Assembly: GCA_037957365.1 (NCBI GenBank)
Contig: JARHVA010006313.1
Span: 776,501-840,500 of the forward strand
DNA from: Torreya grandis
Lineage: Eukaryota > Streptophyta > Pinopsida > Cupressales > Taxaceae
Reading direction: 5' to 3'
Length of the DNA stretch: 64,000 bases
Shown: piece by piece, positions 61,391 to 64,000 of the stretch
Layout: every line of letters starts with the position of its first letter
Numbering within the stretch: the first letter of the stretch is position 1
The notes under the pieces: model-generated
The model's input: only the letters and a program-made list of their open reading frames with translations
Told to the model about the DNA's origin: nothing
Databases searched by the model: none
Position numbers and translations under genes: made by a program

Positions 61391-64000
61391 TCTTGTAAAT
61401 TTTGAATTTGGAATATTCCTTTCAAATGTAAACATTCCATCCACTTGGATATATTTGGGTGCCATTTATGGGCCCACTTGAACTAATCTTAGGAATTTTT
61501 GATCCTATAAGTACGGTTCTTCCCTCATTTTATAAAGTAAAAAAACACATGTTACAAAAATTAATACAAATAACTAAAGAATTTGTGAGTCTGTCTGTAG
61601 TGTTATTTTGTATGGTTTTGTGACTTCTAAATTCTCATATTTTTAGATGTTTGATCATTTCCTTTCTAAAAATTAAGTCGGTAATTACATTTTATACATG
61701 CATCAATTAGTTTGAGCTTAATGCTAGGCTGACTAATTTAGTGGTATACTTGCTCTATTTTCTCTCATTAACAACTAAATATGTTGTGAAATTTACTGCA
61801 AGTGAGTTATCTTCACACAATGTATGTTGTTAGATATATGTATTCTCCTTCCTTAGAACCTTCAACTTCATTTATTCATCTTTGAGAATTATACTAGGGC
61901 TGGTAGATGTTAGTATCATGTGATTTGATTTACAAGTTAGCAGAATTGGCATCTTCTTTCATCTTAAGCACAACTTATTTTTGATTTACCCTACTCTCTT
62001 AGATCTACCCATAAGTCACCTTAGTTTAAGTCATGTTGTATATATCCATTATTCATTTTCATTTTTTGAATTAATTGGAAAAAATCAGAATAATTCATAA
62101 AAATTAGTTGGATGTTGTGTTACTAAATAAAATATGGTGTCCCTACAGTCGGGTGTGCTTGTAGACTTTTAAAGTGGTAACTACATCTCTACTATTTATG
62201 TTATTCCTAGAACTATTTATACAAACAACTCAAGCCCCAAGTTATTACAAGACTTTAAATTGAGTTTCTTCCTTAGTATTTTCATCCTAAAATATAATAG
62301 GTTTAGTAATTGATCCTAAATTCACATAATCAGAGGAACTAACCTCACAACTATAGGTCTAGTCTAGATACAGGCATCCCACAACCTTAGATCATTTTAA
62401 TGTTAGTTTAGATATGAATCAGATCTAAGCAGACTGATTTCAACTTGGTTCTATCTAGGTTGCTAATAGAAGTCAAAGGAGATATGTTGGTATTTGTTGT
62501 TGCAAGGTAAATTTTTTCTACCCTACCTGACTCCCTCTTTTTAAACTTTTTTAACATGAATCACTATAGATTAATGCTTGTTGTGTATATCCATTAATTT
62601 TATTAAGAGTTTGGGATTATAATGGAAAATACATATTAATTTACATGATAACAAATTTAGGTAGATTGTGTCACTACCATATTCCTGTTGTTCCTACAAT
62701 AGGGTTTGCTTGCAGACTAGAAGGTGGTAAGTTATAACCACATAATTTCTCCATCAAAATTGAGTGAATCCTCAAGGTTTTATAAGACCTACACTATAAT
62801 ATAATAAATTTTATTCTATTTTTTTCATTAATTCCTTGACATAGACAAGCATCAACAATCTGTAAGGACTTGAGGACAAATATAAATATTCTCAACCTAC
62901 TATTTCTTGTCATGCACTTTTAGGTATTGGTACTCCTCCAAATATTAAGGTGGTCAATTTCCTCAAGAAATATAAGTTGACTATATTTATTTACTCTAGG
63001 AGTACACAAAAATTTATCAAGAGTAAGTTGGCTACTTAATTGAACTATTTAAGTTACCCAACTCTAGAATTTTAAATCATAATTATAGGTGGGGGTATAG
63101 TCAATTGTTCAATTAAATGCCATAGTATAAAGCTATGGTAGACTACCTATTATATTATCTTATGTTTTATATTATAATGGATGGGGGAAAAAATGGATTG
63201 TAATGGCTCACAATTTTATGCACAATTGAGATGAATTTTGAGTAACTATTTATGCTCATTCATATAGAAGGAAGGACATTTTAACTGCATGGTTTATTGG
63301 GTAAATCTATGCAATTGGTTAGTTTTCACCAGATGATGAAGATGATCAAAAAAGGTACAAAATAATTAATTATGTGGCTATTTTCCATAGAATTTAAACC
63401 AAACAAGGAATCTACCCATATTGAATTACATTTGGTGGTGTCTACTCATTTAAATCTAAATCTTAGTGATTTCATAACATAAACTGCTAAACAATAAATA
63501 AAAGGGCCAAGTCAACACAAATAAATAACACGTTTTAGATAGATTAAAAAAATATATTAAAAAATATTAAGATTTAATAACTAAAAATAAGGATCTACAA
63601 AAATGACAATTACAAATATGGTCAATGCTTCAAACACTCTACACTTGCTCTATTCTAATCTGTTAGTGCTCTACAGTGTATGTTCAAAAAAAACTAAGAA
63701 TATGTTAGAATAGGAATATATTTGGTTAAACATGTTCGATGGTTTTTTTCCTCTAAAAAATTTATGGAAATTATATAGACCCCATTTTTTAAAGTAAATT
63801 TTAATTTTGAATTCATTGGGGACTTCACCCATTTCTAAATGCAAATGTATCTTGGGAGTAGTCAAGTCGAATTGAAAGAAAATGATATATTTAATATATT
63901 AAAATGATATTTATATATATTATATCAAAATATATAATATTTTTTTTAAATATATATTATATAATGTAATATAATATAATATTAAAATATTATATACTAT
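61391..64000. other. C-family 3' sequence and AT-rich spacer
   Basis: No gene was seen. Two related modules occur at about 62080-62280 and 62625-62745 ('ggtgtccctacagtcgggtgtgcttgtagac' and 'tgttcctacaatagggtttgcttgcagac'). A third copy sits at 56516-56700 at the end of C1. The final 120 bases (63880-64000) are almost pure A/T with many TATAT palindromes. Confidence 0.5.

Noticed and set aside
1..64000. tRNA, rRNA or intact cellular protein-coding genes
   Set aside because: None seen on either strand. All longer frames belong to repeats or decayed mobile-element proteins.

Overview
The window looks like nuclear DNA of a land plant with a large, repeat-rich genome. A gymnosperm such as a conifer is my best guess. 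The grounds are strong AT-richness, stacked and heavily decayed Ty3/gypsy elements with plant-specific features (a second RNase H domain, LTRs of 5 kb), a plant-type LINE tail and a transposase-like fossil. I find no intact cellular gene, tRNA, rRNA or CRISPR array. Every coding trace is a pseudogene. Most in-frame stops are TAG or TAA where the frame implies Gln (CAG/CAA), which is the signature of C-to-T decay.

Layout. (1) 1-3566 and 16709-18130 are two halves of one Ty3/gypsy element, T1 (5' LTR end, leader, gag). They are separated by a 13.1-kb minus-strand element, A (3567-16708), with two LTRs of about 5.16 kb around a 2.8-kb internal region that carries one broken ORF. (2) 18.3-20.76 kb holds a tandem pair of SINE-like units and the 3' part of a LINE with an RNase H domain. 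(3) 24.2-27.4 kb (minus) is the fossil of a large transposase-like protein with a GHxHEDID motif. (4) 28243-33587 is a structurally complete non-autonomous LTR element, B (1.56-kb LTRs, 5-bp TSD GGACC). (5) 34.58-35.11 kb holds two integrase fragments pointing in opposite directions. (6) Arrays of a palindromic repeat (core GGTATCTCCTAGGAGATACC) lie at 27.6-28.0, 35.1-35.7 and 53.3-55.4 kb. (7) 37.06-40.83 kb is an unrecognised, partly coiled-coil protein relic, D. (8) 40957-51790 is a second gypsy element, T2, with LTR, gag, RT, two RNase H domains and integrase, but no 3' LTR. (9) 55.5-62.7 kb carries two related copies, C1 and C2, of another orphan protein-coding repeat. C1 is a deletion derivative.

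How they relate. T1, T2, A and B share a primer-binding-like motif of the form TGGCAYGCCYGGTGGGAC after the LTR. A and B also share LTR ends (TG...TA), a motif just before the 3' LTR (CCCCTATGAGT) and a conserved protein motif (WxxENxxILxQGxPPLP). The simplest reading is that A and B are non-autonomous elements that borrowed the machinery of T-like, Tat-lineage elements. The most novel items are the A/B family with its orphan protein, the palindromic arrays and the GHxHEDID transposase fossil. All boundaries and similarities were judged by eye.
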